Source: Pseudomonas sp. QS1027
GTDB taxonomy: Bacteria; Pseudomonadota; Gammaproteobacteria; Pseudomonadales; Pseudomonadaceae
Direction of reading: 5' to 3'
Assembly: GCF_002814235.1 (NCBI RefSeq)
Contig: NZ_PHSU01000029.1
Coordinates: 1 to 33,121, forward strand
Length of the DNA stretch: 33,121 nt
Position numbers and translations under genes: made by a program. Shown piece by piece: positions 7,521 through 16,533 of the stretch. The first letter of the stretch is position 1; every line of letters begins with the position of its first letter. The notes beneath the pieces were generated by a model that worked only from the letters and a program-made list of their open reading frames with translations, had not been told where the DNA came from and did no database searches.

Positions 7521-8282
7521 ATGATCCTGCGCGCTGCGCTCCTTGTAGTATTCGTCGGCCTGCTGGCCGGCTGCGTTTCAACGGGTAATGTCGACCCGTT
7601 GAGCACCAGCAAGGGGCGCGATGAAGCGCGCATGGCCTATGTACAGCTGGGCATCGGTTATCTGCAGCAAGGCCAGACCGAGCAGGCCAAGGTCCCGCTC
7701 AAGAAAGCCCTGGAGATGGACAGCTCCGACCCGGATGCCAATGGCGCCCTGGCGCTGGTGTTCCAGGCCGAAGGCGAAACGCAGCTGGCCGAGGAGCATT
7801 TCCACAAGGCCCTGTCGTCGCGTCCGAACGATGCGCGCACGCTCAACAATTACGGCAGCTTTCTGTTTGAGCTCAAGCGTTACAAGGACGCCTACGAGCG
7901 CTTTGAACAGGCCGCCAACGACAGCCTCTATACCGAACGCTCGCGGGTTTTCGAAAACCTCGGCCTGACCGCCCTGGCCCTTGGCCAGCGGGATCTGGCC
8001 CTGCAGCATTTCGACAAATCCCTGCGCCTGAACCGCCAACAGCCACGTGCCTTGCTGGAAATGGCTGAGTTGTCTTACGAAGACAGGCATTATGTGCCCG
8101 CACGCGATTATTACGCGCGCTTCAGCCTGCTGAGCGAGCAAAATGCACGTAGTCTATTGCTCGGTATCCGCCTGGCGAAAATCTACGAAGATCGTGACAA
8201 GGCCGCCAGTTACGGCTTGCAACTAAAACGACTCTATCCCGGTACGCCGGAATATCAGCAATACCTGTCGGAGCAAAGATGA
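7521..8282 (+). CDS. pilW: Type IV pilus biogenesis/stability lipoprotein PilW (PilF)
   Basis: This outer-membrane lipoprotein is the pilotin that places and multimerises the PilQ secretin for type IV pili. The 253-residue precursor has a short hydrophobic signal and a lipobox LLAGC with the lipidated Cys18. The rest is made of TPR repeats, visible as helical pairs such as AYVQLGIGYLQQGQTEQAKV and ARTLNNYGSFLFELKRYKDA. P. aeruginosa calls this gene pilF. A ribosome site (AGAGGA) precedes the ATG. The stop overlaps the rodZ start in ATGA, so pilus and cell-shape functions are translationally linked in this cluster. Confidence 0.93.
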   Translation: MILRAALLVVFVGLLAGCVSTGNVDPLSTSKGRDEARMAYVQLGIGYLQQGQTEQAKVPLKKALEMDSSDPDANGALALVFQAEGETQLAEEHFHKALSSRPNDARTLNNYGSFLFELKRYKDAYERFEQAANDSLYTERSRVFENLGLTALALGQRDLALQHFDKSLRLNRQQPRALLEMAELSYEDRHYVPARDYYARFSLLSEQNARSLLLGIRLAKIYEDRDKAASYGLQLKRLYPGTPEYQQYLSEQR

Positions 8283-9277
8283 AAGCGGCGCAACCCGAAT
8301 TTGTAGCAGCGACTCGCGTCAACCCCGGTGAGACCCTGCGTCAGGCCCGCGAAAGCAATGGTTGGACGTTGGCCGAGGTGGCCGTGAAGCTCAACCTCAC
8401 GGTGTCGTCCCTGAGCAACCTGGAAGCCGGTGCCTTCGACAAGCTGCCGGGGCATACCTTTGCCCGGGGTTATATCCGCGCCTACGCCAAGTTGCTCGGC
8501 ATGGACCAGACGGTCCTGGTCCAGCAGTTCGACCAGAGCACCGGCACCGACTCCCAGGGCAGTAGCGTTCAGGCGCTGGGGCGTATCGAAGAGCCGGTGC
8601 GGTTTTCCCACACCCTCTTGCGCATTGTCAGCCTGCTGTTGCTGATCGCCGTGATCGGCGGCGGCTTCGTCTGGTGGCAGGACCAGGCCAGCCTGCGCTC
8701 CAAGGATCAGGCGGCGGTCAACATGGAGCACGTCGAAGTCGAAAGCGCCGACGGCACCACGCAGATTCACCCGATCGACGAGCCGGAAGACCAGGCCGTG
8801 ACCGAGAACCAGGCAGCCTCCGAGGCGCCGGCACCTGAAGGCGCGGCCGAGGCCCAGCCTGCGGCCCCGGCCGCTGCGGCCAGTGCTCCGTCGACCCCGG
8901 CTGTCGTGCCTGTGCCACATTCGGCCCAGACCCTGGTGGTGGCCCCGACAGCCGCTCCGGCCCCGATGTCGACAGTCGCGCCAGGCGCCCCGGTCAACGG
9001 TGCACCTGCACCCGCTGCGGCCGAGCCCGTGGCCGGCGCCGGCCAGGTTCACCTGACCTTCGTCGCCGATTGCTGGACCCAGGTCACCGACGGCAACGGC
9101 AAGGTGCTGGTCAGCGGCCTCAAGCGCAAGGGCGAGAACCTTGAGCTCAGCGGCAAGCCACCCTTTGCCGTGCGCCTGGGTTATGCCCGCGGCGCCCAGA
9201 TCACATACAACGGTCAGCCGGTCGATATCGCCCCGTTCACCAGTGGCGAGACCGCTCGCCTGAAGCTAGGTCAATAA
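8279..9277 (+). CDS. rodZ: Cell-shape protein RodZ
   Basis: RodZ is a bitopic inner-membrane protein that links MreB filaments to the periplasmic wall-elongation machinery. The 332 residues show the expected order: a cytoplasmic Xre-type helix-turn-helix domain (about 15-80, with LRQARESNGWTLAEVAVKLN), one transmembrane helix (about 112-133, LLRIVSLLLLIAVIGGGFVW), a periplasmic Ala/Pro-rich linker (about 165-255) and a C-terminal DUF4115 domain (about 258-330). The long low-complexity linker varies between strains. Its start overlaps pilW by four bases and its stop is three bases from ispG. Confidence 0.93.
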   Translation: MKAAQPEFVAATRVNPGETLRQARESNGWTLAEVAVKLNLTVSSLSNLEAGAFDKLPGHTFARGYIRAYAKLLGMDQTVLVQQFDQSTGTDSQGSSVQALGRIEEPVRFSHTLLRIVSLLLLIAVIGGGFVWWQDQASLRSKDQAAVNMEHVEVESADGTTQIHPIDEPEDQAVTENQAASEAPAPEGAAEAQPAAPAAAASAPSTPAVVPVPHSAQTLVVAPTAAPAPMSTVAPGAPVNGAPAPAAAEPVAGAGQVHLTFVADCWTQVTDGNGKVLVSGLKRKGENLELSGKPPFAVRLGYARGAQITYNGQPVDIAPFTSGETARLKLGQ

Positions 9278-9280
9278 GTC

Positions 9281-10390
9281 ATGCACGGCCAATCTCCTAT
9301 CAAGCGTCGCGAGTCCCGTAAAATCTGGGTCGGCTCGGTACCCGTAGGCGGTGATGCACCGATCGCGGTGCAGAGCATGACCAACAGCGACACCAATGAC
9401 GTCGCGGCCACCGTGGCACAGATCAATCGCCTGGAAGCCGCGGGCGTCGATATCGTGCGCATTTCCGTGCCGGACATGGATGCCGCCGAGGCCTTCGGTC
9501 GGATCAAGCAGTTGGTCAAGGTGCCGCTGGTCGCCGATATCCACTTCGACTACAAGATCGCCCTGCGCGTGGCCGAACTGGGTGTCGACTGCCTGCGCAT
9601 CAACCCGGGCAATATCGGTCGCGAAGACCGCGTGCGCGCGGTGGTCGATGCCGCCCGTGATCGCGGTATTCCGATCCGCATCGGCGTCAACGCCGGTTCC
9701 CTGGAAAAAGACCTGCAGAAAAAGTACGGCGAGCCTACGCCAGAGGCGCTGGTGGAGTCCGCGCTGCGCCATGTCGAGCACCTGGAACGCCTGAACTTCC
9801 AGGACTTCAAGGTCAGCGTAAAGGCTTCCGACGTGTTCATGGCAGTAGCCGCCTACCGCCTGCTGGCCAAGGAAATCGTCCAGCCGCTGCACCTGGGGAT
9901 CACCGAAGCCGGTGGTTTGCGTTCAGGCACAGTGAAATCCGCCGTCGGCCTCGGTATGCTGCTGGCCGAAGGGATTGGCGATACTATTCGCATCTCGTTG
10001 GCGGCCGACCCGGTCGAGGAAGTGAAAGTCGGCTACGACATCCTCAAGTCCCTGCACCTGCGCTCCCGTGGCATCAACTTCATCGCCTGCCCGAGCTGCT
10101 CGCGGCAGAACTTCGATGTGGTCAAGACCATGAACGAGCTGGAAGGGCGCCTGGAAGATTTGCTGGTACCGCTGGATGTGGCAGTGATCGGGTGTGTGGT
10201 CAACGGACCGGGTGAGGCCAAAGAGGCCCATATCGGCCTGACCGGTGGCACGCCGAACCTGATCTACATCGACGGCAAGCCGGCGCAGAAACTGACGAAT
10301 GACAATCTGGTGGATGAGCTCGAAAGGCTGATCCGGCAGAAGGCGGCCGAAAAGGTCGAAGCCGACGCGGCGCTGATCGCCCGCGGCTGA
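9281..10390 (+). CDS. ispG: 4-hydroxy-3-methylbut-2-enyl diphosphate synthase IspG
   Basis: IspG catalyses the reductive dehydration of MEcPP to HMBPP, the penultimate step of the MEP isoprenoid pathway, using a [4Fe-4S] cluster. The protein is 369 residues, a bacterial two-domain form. Cluster ligands Cys270, Cys273 (ACPSCSRQ) and Cys305 (IGCVVNGPGEA), with Glu312, are at the positions known from E. coli. The N-terminal TIM-barrel motifs (VQSMTNSDTNDV, LVADIHFDYKIA, LRINPGNIG) are intact. It lies three bases after rodZ and 22 bases before hisS. As an Fe-S enzyme it depends on the isc genes at the start of this window. Confidence 0.97.
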   Translation: MHGQSPIKRRESRKIWVGSVPVGGDAPIAVQSMTNSDTNDVAATVAQINRLEAAGVDIVRISVPDMDAAEAFGRIKQLVKVPLVADIHFDYKIALRVAELGVDCLRINPGNIGREDRVRAVVDAARDRGIPIRIGVNAGSLEKDLQKKYGEPTPEALVESALRHVEHLERLNFQDFKVSVKASDVFMAVAAYRLLAKEIVQPLHLGITEAGGLRSGTVKSAVGLGMLLAEGIGDTIRISLAADPVEEVKVGYDILKSLHLRSRGINFIACPSCSRQNFDVVKTMNELEGRLEDLLVPLDVAVIGCVVNGPGEAKEAHIGLTGGTPNLIYIDGKPAQKLTNDNLVDELERLIRQKAAEKVEADAALIARG

Positions 10391-10412
10391 TCGAAGAATT
10401 TAAGGATATTTT

Positions 10413-11702
10413 GTGAGCAAGTCTTTGCAAGCCATTCGTGGCATGAACGACATCCTGCCCGAGCAGACGCCCCTGTGGCGCTATTTCGAGGGCACGGTCG
10501 CGCGTTTGCTGGATAACTACGGTTACAAGCAGATCCGCATGCCGATCGTCGAGTTCACCGAGCTGTTCAAGCGTTCCATCGGTGAAGTGACCGACATCGT
10601 CGAAAAAGAGATGTACACCTTCGAGGACCGCAACGGCGATTCCCTGACCCTGCGTCCGGAAGGCACCGCGGCCTGTGTGCGCGCCGTGCTGGAGCACGGC
10701 ATCACCGGTGGTGGCCAGCCGCAGAAGCTCTGGTACATCGGCCCGATGTTCCGCCACGAGCGTCCGCAGAAAGGCCGTTATCGCCAGTTCCACCAGATCG
10801 GCTGCGAAGTCTTCAATATCGATGGCCCGGACATCGACGCCGAGCTGATCGTGCTGACCTGGCGCCTGTGGGGCCTGCTGGGCATCCGCGGCGCGGTCAA
10901 GCTCGAACTCAACAGCCTGGGCACCAGCGAGTCCCGTGGGCGTTATCGCGAGGCCCTGGTGGAGTTCCTCAGCGCGCGTCTCGAGCTGTTGGACGAAGAC
11001 AGCCAGCGCCGCCTGAAGACCAACCCGCTGCGGGTACTCGACACCAAGAACCCGGACACCCAGGCCGCGCTGGTGGATGCGCCGAAACTCGCCGACTACC
11101 TCGACGACGAATCGCGCCTGCACTTCGAAGGCCTCAAGGCCCGTCTCGATGCGGCCGGTATCCCGTACGTGATCAATCCCAAGCTGGTACGCGGGCTGGA
11201 TTACTACAGCAAGACCGTTTTCGAATGGGTCACCGACCAGTTGGGCGCCCAGGGCACGGTCTGTGCCGGTGGTCGCTACGATGGCCTGGTGGAGCAGATG
11301 GGCGGCAAGCCGACCCCGGGCGTGGGTTTTGCCATGGGCATCGAGCGGCTGATCCTGCTGCTGGAAACCCTGGAGCAGGTCCCGGAAGAAATCGCCCGTC
11401 AGGTCGACGTCTACCTGTGTGCTTTCGGCGAGGCCGCCGAGCTCGCGGCCCTGGCTTTGAGCGAGAAAGTCCGCGACCAGCTGCCGAACCTGCGCTTGCA
11501 GGTCAACGCCGGTGCCGGCAGCTTCAAGAGCCAGTTCAAGAAAGCTGACAAGAGTGGTGCGCTGTACGCCTTGATTCTCGGAGACGACGAATTGGCTCAG
11601 CAAGTGGTAGGTTTCAAACCCCTGCGTGGCCAGGGCGAGCAACAAAGCATTGCCTGGGAGGCTCTTTCCGAGCACTTGGCCACCTGCGTCGTGCAGGGTT
11701 GA
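10413..11702 (+). CDS. hisS: Histidine--tRNA ligase
   Basis: HisS is a class II aminoacyl-tRNA synthetase that charges tRNA-His. The 429-residue protein starts with GTG at 10413, six bases after AAGGAT. Class II motif 2 (FRHERPQKGRYRQFHQIGCE) and the histidine-binding signatures LVRGLDYYSKTVFEW and GGRYDGL are present. The C-terminal anticodon-binding domain occupies about residues 330-429. The presence of the RGLDYY motif and the full C-terminal domain argue against the paralogue HisZ. yfgM follows after 40 bases, in the conserved order seen in other gammaproteobacteria. Confidence 0.97.
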   Translation: MSKSLQAIRGMNDILPEQTPLWRYFEGTVARLLDNYGYKQIRMPIVEFTELFKRSIGEVTDIVEKEMYTFEDRNGDSLTLRPEGTAACVRAVLEHGITGGGQPQKLWYIGPMFRHERPQKGRYRQFHQIGCEVFNIDGPDIDAELIVLTWRLWGLLGIRGAVKLELNSLGTSESRGRYREALVEFLSARLELLDEDSQRRLKTNPLRVLDTKNPDTQAALVDAPKLADYLDDESRLHFEGLKARLDAAGIPYVINPKLVRGLDYYSKTVFEWVTDQLGAQGTVCAGGRYDGLVEQMGGKPTPGVGFAMGIERLILLLETLEQVPEEIARQVDVYLCAFGEAAELAALALSEKVRDQLPNLRLQVNAGAGSFKSQFKKADKSGALYALILGDDELAQQVVGFKPLRGQGEQQSIAWEALSEHLATCVVQG

Positions 11703-11742
11703 AGCTGTAAAACAGCCGATTTAGAGAATAAGGAGTATTGGG

Positions 11743-12384
11743 GTGTCGAGTACCGAAGATGATCAGTTGGCGGAGTTGAAGGACTGGTGGCAGCGTAACG
11801 GCAAACCCCTGGTCACTGGCGGCTTGCTGGCCCTGGTGGTGGTGTTCGGCTGGCAGGCCTGGCACAAATACCAGAGCAACCAGGCGCAAGGCGCCTCGGT
11901 GCTTTATCAGCAACTGCTGGAAACGACGCTGACGCCGGACGGCAAGCCCGACCCTGGACGCGTGGCGGACCTGGCCAACAAGCTCAACACCGACTTCGCC
12001 GGCAGCGCCTATGCGCAGTACGGCAGCCTGTTCGTAGCGAAAGTTGCGGTCGATACCGGTAAACTGGACGACGCCGCTCGTGAGCTGAAAGCCATTACCG
12101 ACAAACCGGCCAACATCACCCTGGGCGAAGTCGCGCGTCAGCGCCTGGCCCAGGTGCTGGCGGCACAGAACAAGGTCGACGACGCACTGAAACTGCTCGA
12201 CGGCGATGCTGACAAGGCGTTCCTGGCCAGTCGCGAAGAACTCAAGGGGGACCTGTTGGTTCAACTGGGTCGGACCGATGAAGCTCATGCCGCGTACCAA
12301 AAGGCCAAAGCGGCGCTGTCTGATGAAGCAGCGGTCGGTGGCTTACAAATCAAGCTGGACGACCTGGCCAAAGGGGATGCGTGA
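11743..12384 (+). CDS. yfgM: Ancillary SecYEG translocon subunit YfgM
   Basis: YfgM is an inner-membrane protein with a periplasmic TPR-like domain that associates with SecYEG and periplasmic chaperones. The 213-residue protein has a short cytoplasmic N-terminus, one transmembrane segment (about 22-41, PLVTGGLLALVVVFGWQAW) and a helical periplasmic part up to the end. The start is a GTG at 11743 with AAGGAG at 11730-11735. It is followed directly by bamB, the usual partner gene. The role in secretion is known for E. coli; here it is inferred from topology and gene order. Confidence 0.9.
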   Translation: MSSTEDDQLAELKDWWQRNGKPLVTGGLLALVVVFGWQAWHKYQSNQAQGASVLYQQLLETTLTPDGKPDPGRVADLANKLNTDFAGSAYAQYGSLFVAKVAVDTGKLDDAARELKAITDKPANITLGEVARQRLAQVLAAQNKVDDALKLLDGDADKAFLASREELKGDLLVQLGRTDEAHAAYQKAKAALSDEAAVGGLQIKLDDLAKGDA

Positions 12385-12385
12385 C

Positions 12386-13528
12386 GTGATCCGTTGGAAA
12401 CATGCAGCATTGCTGGCTCTGGCCATTCTGGCCGCGGGTTGCAGCAGCAACAGCAAGAAAGAACTGCCACCGGCCGAACTGACTTCCTTCAAGGAAGAAG
12501 TGGTTCTGCACAAAGAGTGGAGCCGTTCCATCGGTGACGGCCAGGGCAAGATCTACAACATGCTGGTGCCGGCGATTGACGGCGATACCATCTACGCGGC
12601 CGATGACACTGGTGTCGTGATCGCGATGGATCGCATGAACGGCGACGTGAAGTGGAAGAAAGATCTGGAGGTGCCGGTTTCCGGCGCCATCGGCGTCGGC
12701 TACGGCCTGGTGCTGATGGGCACCCTCAAGGGCGAAGTGATTGCCCTGGATGCCAGCAGCGGCGAGCAGAAATGGCGCGCCCAGGTGACCAGCGAAGTGC
12801 TGGCTCCGCCGGCCACCAACGGTGACGTGGTGGTTGTGCAGACCCAGGACGACCGTGTGATCGGTCTCGATGCCGACACTGGCAACCAGCGCTGGTTGTA
12901 CGACAGCACTCCGGCGGTCCTGACCCTGCGTGGTACGGGTGCACCGTTGGTGACCAACCACCTGGCGGTGGCGGGTCTGTCCAGCGGTAAAGTGGTCGCC
13001 CTGGATACCCATAACGGCGTGCCGGCGTGGGAAACCCGCGTGGCCATCCCGCAAGGGCGTTCGGAACTGGAGCGCATCGTCGACATCGACGGCGGCCTGC
13101 TGTTGTCCGGCGGCAACCTGTATGTCGCCAGCTATCAGGGCCGCATGGCGGCACTGGACCTGGAAAGCGGTCGAGTCCTCTGGCAGCGTGATGCTTCCAG
13201 CTACTCGGGTGTTGCCCAGGGTTTCGGCAGTGTCTATGTCGCCTTGGCGTCCGGCACGGTTGAAGGCGTTGACGAACGTTCCACCACGGCGATCTGGAGC
13301 AATGACGCCCTGGCTCGTCGCCAGCTGTCGGCACCGGAAGTGTTCTCCAGCTACGTCGCAGTCGGCGACTTCGAAGGCTACCTGCACCTGCTGAGCCAGG
13401 TGGACGGTCGCTTCGTCGGTCGCGAGCGCATTGACAGCGACGGCCTGCGTGCACGTCCGCTGGTGATGGGTGACATGATTTACGTGTATGGCAACAGCGG
13501 CAAACTGGAAGCCCTGACCATCAAGTAA
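12386..13528 (+). CDS. bamB: Outer membrane protein assembly factor BamB
   Basis: BamB is a lipoprotein of the BAM complex that helps fold beta-barrel proteins into the outer membrane. From the GTG at 12386 the protein is 380 residues, with a signal peptide and lipobox LAAGC (lipidated Cys19). An ATG at 12377, nine bases upstream and in frame, is an alternative, but AAGGGG at 12371-12376 abuts it and is better spaced for the GTG. The mature part is an eight-bladed PQQ-type beta-propeller, seen as repeats such as VIALDASSGEQKWRAQV, VIGLDADTGNQRWLYDS and VVALDTHNGVPAWETRV. It starts one base after the yfgM stop, so the pair is coupled. Confidence 0.94.
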   Translation: MIRWKHAALLALAILAAGCSSNSKKELPPAELTSFKEEVVLHKEWSRSIGDGQGKIYNMLVPAIDGDTIYAADDTGVVIAMDRMNGDVKWKKDLEVPVSGAIGVGYGLVLMGTLKGEVIALDASSGEQKWRAQVTSEVLAPPATNGDVVVVQTQDDRVIGLDADTGNQRWLYDSTPAVLTLRGTGAPLVTNHLAVAGLSSGKVVALDTHNGVPAWETRVAIPQGRSELERIVDIDGGLLLSGGNLYVASYQGRMAALDLESGRVLWQRDASSYSGVAQGFGSVYVALASGTVEGVDERSTTAIWSNDALARRQLSAPEVFSSYVAVGDFEGYLHLLSQVDGRFVGRERIDSDGLRARPLVMGDMIYVYGNSGKLEALTIK

Positions 13529-13566
13529 AGGTTTGACTATGCTTGGGGGTACCCCAACGCATCACT

Positions 13567-13666
13567 TGTAGGAGCGAGCTTGCTCGCGATGAACGTAAGG
13601 GCACCGCGAAAGAACCAGTGCCCCGCGTTGTCGTTAACGACCATCGCGAGCAAGCTCGCTCCTACA
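13567..13666. repeat. REPIN (paired inverted REP elements)
   Basis: A 25-base REP sequence at 13567-13591 (core GGAGCGAGCTTGCTCGCGATG) is repeated in perfect inverse at 13642-13666, with 50 bases between. The spacer itself holds the palindrome GTCGTTAACGAC (13630-13641). Paired REPs of this kind are abundant between genes in fluorescens-group Pseudomonas and are moved by a RAYT transposase encoded elsewhere. It occupies most of the bamB-der gap, downstream of bamB. Confidence 0.93.
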
Positions 13667-13739
13667 GGTTCGGCGTTGATCCCACAGGCGGCCTCGTTTC
13701 ATGAGGTTTGCGGCACCTCCCGGTGCTGCCCCGAGCACC

Positions 13740-13771
13740 AGCCGCTGCCTTGCAGCGGCTTTTGTATTTTC
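13740..13771 (+). terminator. Rho-independent terminator between bamB and der
   Basis: GCCGCTGC (13741-13748) pairs with GCAGCGGC (13752-13759) around CTT. An A-T pair extends the stem and TTTTTGTATTTT follows. It should end the transcript of the ispG-bamB block. The der start is only 25 bases further, so the der promoter must lie upstream of, or within, this structure unless der relies on read-through. Confidence 0.8.
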
Positions 13772-13795
13772 TGAAATAACGAAGTGGAGAGCCGC

Positions 13796-15271
13796 ATGGT
13801 TCCCGTAATCGCCCTGGTGGGCCGACCGAACGTCGGTAAATCCACCCTGTTCAACCGCCTGACCAGGACTCGCGACGCCATTGTCGGCGACTTGTCCGGT
13901 CTGACCCGTGATCGCCAATACGGTGAGGCTAAGTGGCAAGGGCGCACCTATATCCTGATCGACACCGGCGGTATTTCCGGCGACGAGCATGGCATGGACG
14001 AGAAGATGGCCGAGCAGTCGCTGCTGGCCATTGAAGAAGCCGATGTCGTGCTGTTCCTGGTGGATGCCAAAGCCGGCTTCACCGCCGCTGACCAGATGAT
14101 CGGCGAGCACCTGCGCAAACGTAACAAGCGTTCCTACGTGGTCGCCAACAAGGTCGATAACATCGACCCGGACATGGCCCGCGCCGAATTCAGCCCGATG
14201 GGCCTGGGCGATGCGATCCCGATCGCCGGTGCCCACGGTCGCGGCATCACCCAGATGCTGGAAATCGCCCTGAGCGACTTCCCGAAAGACGACGAAGACG
14301 AGCCGGAAGACGGCGAGATCGAAGACGTTGCCGAAGGTGAAGAAGCCAAGCGCATTCCCGGCCCGAGCGAAAAAGATGGCATCAAGATCGCCATTATCGG
14401 TCGTCCGAACGTCGGCAAATCGACCCTGGTCAACCGCATGCTCGGTGAAGACCGGGTGATCGTCTATGACGAGCCTGGCACCACCCGTGACAGTATCTAC
14501 ATCCCGTTCGAGCGTAACGACGAGAAGTACACGCTGATCGACACCGCCGGTGTGCGTAAGCGCGGCAAGATCCACGAGGAAGTCGAAAAGTTCTCCGTGG
14601 TGAAAACCTTGCAGGCGATCAAGGACGCCAACGTCGTGATCTTCGTCATGGACGCTCGCGAAGGGGTGGTCGACCACGACCTCAACCTGCTCGGGTTTGC
14701 CCTGGAGTCCGGTCGTGCGCTGGTGATCGCCCTGAACAAATGGGACGGCATGACCTCGGGCGAACGTGATTTCGTCAAGATCGAGCTGGAGCGTCGGTTG
14801 TTCTTCGTCGACTTCGCCGACATCCACTTCATCTCGGCCTTGCACGGCACTGGCGTGGGTAACCTGTACCAGTCGGTACAGAACTCCTTCAAGTCGGCGG
14901 TGACCCGCTGGCCGACCAGCCGTCTGACCCAGATCCTCGAAGATGCGGTGACCGAGCACGCGCCACCGATGGTCAACAGCCGTCGGATCAAGCTGCGCTA
15001 CGCGCACTTGGGCGGGGCCAACCCGCCGCTGATCGTGATCCACGGCAACCAGGTGGAGAAGGTGCCGAAGTCTTATGTTCGCTACCTGGAAAACACCTAC
15101 CGCCGTGTACTGAAGTTGGTGGGGACGCCGATCCGCATCGAATTCAAGGGCGGCGAGAACCCGTACGAAGGCAAGAAGACCGCGCTGACCGACCGCCAGG
15201 TCAACAAGAAGCGCCGGATGATGTCGCACCACAAGCAAGCCGATAAAAAGCGTCGCGACAAGAAACGCTGA
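13796..15271 (+). CDS. der: Ribosome biogenesis GTPase Der (EngA)
   Basis: Der is an essential GTPase with two tandem G domains that binds the 50S subunit during assembly. From the ATG at 13796 the protein has 491 residues, close to the 490 of E. coli. It is preceded by GGAG at 13786-13789; an in-frame GTG 12 bases upstream is less likely. The P-loop GRPNVGKST occurs at residues 9-17 and again at about 202-210. An acidic linker separates the G domains (about 165-185) and a KH-like domain forms the C-terminus, which ends in a basic tail (KKRRDKKR). It lies alone between two terminators. Confidence 0.96.
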   Translation: MVPVIALVGRPNVGKSTLFNRLTRTRDAIVGDLSGLTRDRQYGEAKWQGRTYILIDTGGISGDEHGMDEKMAEQSLLAIEEADVVLFLVDAKAGFTAADQMIGEHLRKRNKRSYVVANKVDNIDPDMARAEFSPMGLGDAIPIAGAHGRGITQMLEIALSDFPKDDEDEPEDGEIEDVAEGEEAKRIPGPSEKDGIKIAIIGRPNVGKSTLVNRMLGEDRVIVYDEPGTTRDSIYIPFERNDEKYTLIDTAGVRKRGKIHEEVEKFSVVKTLQAIKDANVVIFVMDAREGVVDHDLNLLGFALESGRALVIALNKWDGMTSGERDFVKIELERRLFFVDFADIHFISALHGTGVGNLYQSVQNSFKSAVTRWPTSRLTQILEDAVTEHAPPMVNSRRIKLRYAHLGGANPPLIVIHGNQVEKVPKSYVRYLENTYRRVLKLVGTPIRIEFKGGENPYEGKKTALTDRQVNKKRRMMSHHKQADKKRRDKKR

Positions 15272-15278
15272 TTCGGAT

Positions 15279-15312
15279 CATGAAAACGGGCGCCTCGGCG
15301 CCCTTTTTCATG
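15279..15312. terminator. Terminator downstream of der, symmetrical
   Basis: GGGCGCC (15288-15294) and GGCGCCC (15297-15303) form a strong stem, flanked by ATGAAAA on one side and TTTTTCAT on the other. The flanks make it a possible terminator on both strands. It ends der transcription eight bases after the stop codon. Confidence 0.85.
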
Positions 15313-15384
15313 CCTGGTGTTTACGTTATCCTCGAACCCTCCCGTGCCCCGTAGAGCCGGATGTTCAGCAGGGAAAACGCCCCC

Positions 15385-16533
15385 ATGATCACCAGTAAGT
15401 TGCCGAATGTCGGCACCACCATCTTTACCCGTATGTCTGCGCTCGCGGTGGAAACCGGCGCGCTCAACCTGTCCCAGGGCTTCCCGGATTTCGAGGGCCC
15501 GCAGGCCCTGCGTGATGCGGTTGGCCGGCATGTGAACAACGGCCACAACCAGTACGCCCCGATGACCGGGCTGCCGGCCCTGCGCCAGCAGGTGGCGACG
15601 AAAATCGCCCGCAGCTATGGCGTGCACGTGAACGCCGATGCGGAGATCACCATCACCCCCGGTGCGACCCAGGCGATCTTCTGCGCTATCCAGGCGGTGA
15701 TCCACCCCGGCGACGAGGTGATCGTTTTCGATCCTTGCTACGACAGTTACGAACCTTCGGTGGAGTTGGCCGGCGGGCGCTGCGTGCATGTGCAGCTCGG
15801 GCTGGATGATTTCTCCATCGACTGGCAGAAGCTCACCGATGCGCTGAGCCCGCGCACGCGCATGATCATCCTCAATAGCCCGCACAATCCCAGTGGCGCG
15901 CTGATCAGCCATGCCGAGCTGGACCAGTTGGCAAAACTGATCGCCGACCGCGACATCTATCTGGTCAGCGACGAAGTCTATGAGCACCTGGTGTTCGACG
16001 GCGTGCCCCATGCCAGTGTCCTGGCCCATGAGGCGCTGTATCAGCGTGCGTTCGTGGTCAGTTCGTTCGGCAAGACCTACCACGTCACGGGCTGGAAAAC
16101 CGGTTATGTGGTGGCGCCGCCGGCCCTCACCGCCGAACTGCGCAAGGTCCACCAGTACGTCAGCTTCTGCGGCGTGACGCCGTTGCAGTATGCGTTGTCT
16201 GACTTCATGGCGATGCGCCCGGAGCATGTCGAGGAACTGCCGGCGTTCTATCAGGAAAAACGCGACCTGTTCTGCGATTTGCTCGGCGAATCGCGGTTCA
16301 GCTTCAAGCGGGCGGCGGGGACTTACTTCCAGTTGGTCGACTACTCGCAGATCCGCCCGGATCTGAACGACGTCGACATGGCCGTGTGGATGACCCGCGA
16401 ACATGGCGTGGCGAGCATTCCGGTGTCGGTGTTCTATCAGAACCCGCCGGAAGGACAGCGCCTGGTACGCCTGTGTTTTGCCAAGCGCGAGGAGACGCTG
16501 CGTGAAGCAGCGGCAAAACTATGCGTGATCTGA
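15385..16533 (+). CDS. Methionine (glutamine-dependent) aminotransferase, YbdL/KAT type
   Basis: This class I PLP aminotransferase resembles E. coli YbdL over its whole length. That enzyme transaminates methionine and aromatic amino acids, and 4-methylthio-2-oxobutyrate with glutamine. From the ATG at 15385 it has 382 residues, matching the family; an ATG at 15361 would add eight residues. The PLP lysine is in SSFGKTYHVTGWKTGY, and LSQGFPDFEG and LNSPHNPSGA are typical motifs. Its 3' end overlaps the amidohydrolase gene by 13 bases. This pairing of a glutamine transaminase with an omega-amidase is known in many genomes and suggests a methionine-salvage role. Confidence 0.88.
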   Translation: MITSKLPNVGTTIFTRMSALAVETGALNLSQGFPDFEGPQALRDAVGRHVNNGHNQYAPMTGLPALRQQVATKIARSYGVHVNADAEITITPGATQAIFCAIQAVIHPGDEVIVFDPCYDSYEPSVELAGGRCVHVQLGLDDFSIDWQKLTDALSPRTRMIILNSPHNPSGALISHAELDQLAKLIADRDIYLVSDEVYEHLVFDGVPHASVLAHEALYQRAFVVSSFGKTYHVTGWKTGYVVAPPALTAELRKVHQYVSFCGVTPLQYALSDFMAMRPEHVEELPAFYQEKRDLFCDLLGESRFSFKRAAGTYFQLVDYSQIRPDLNDVDMAVWMTREHGVASIPVSVFYQNPPEGQRLVRLCFAKREETLREAAAKLCVI

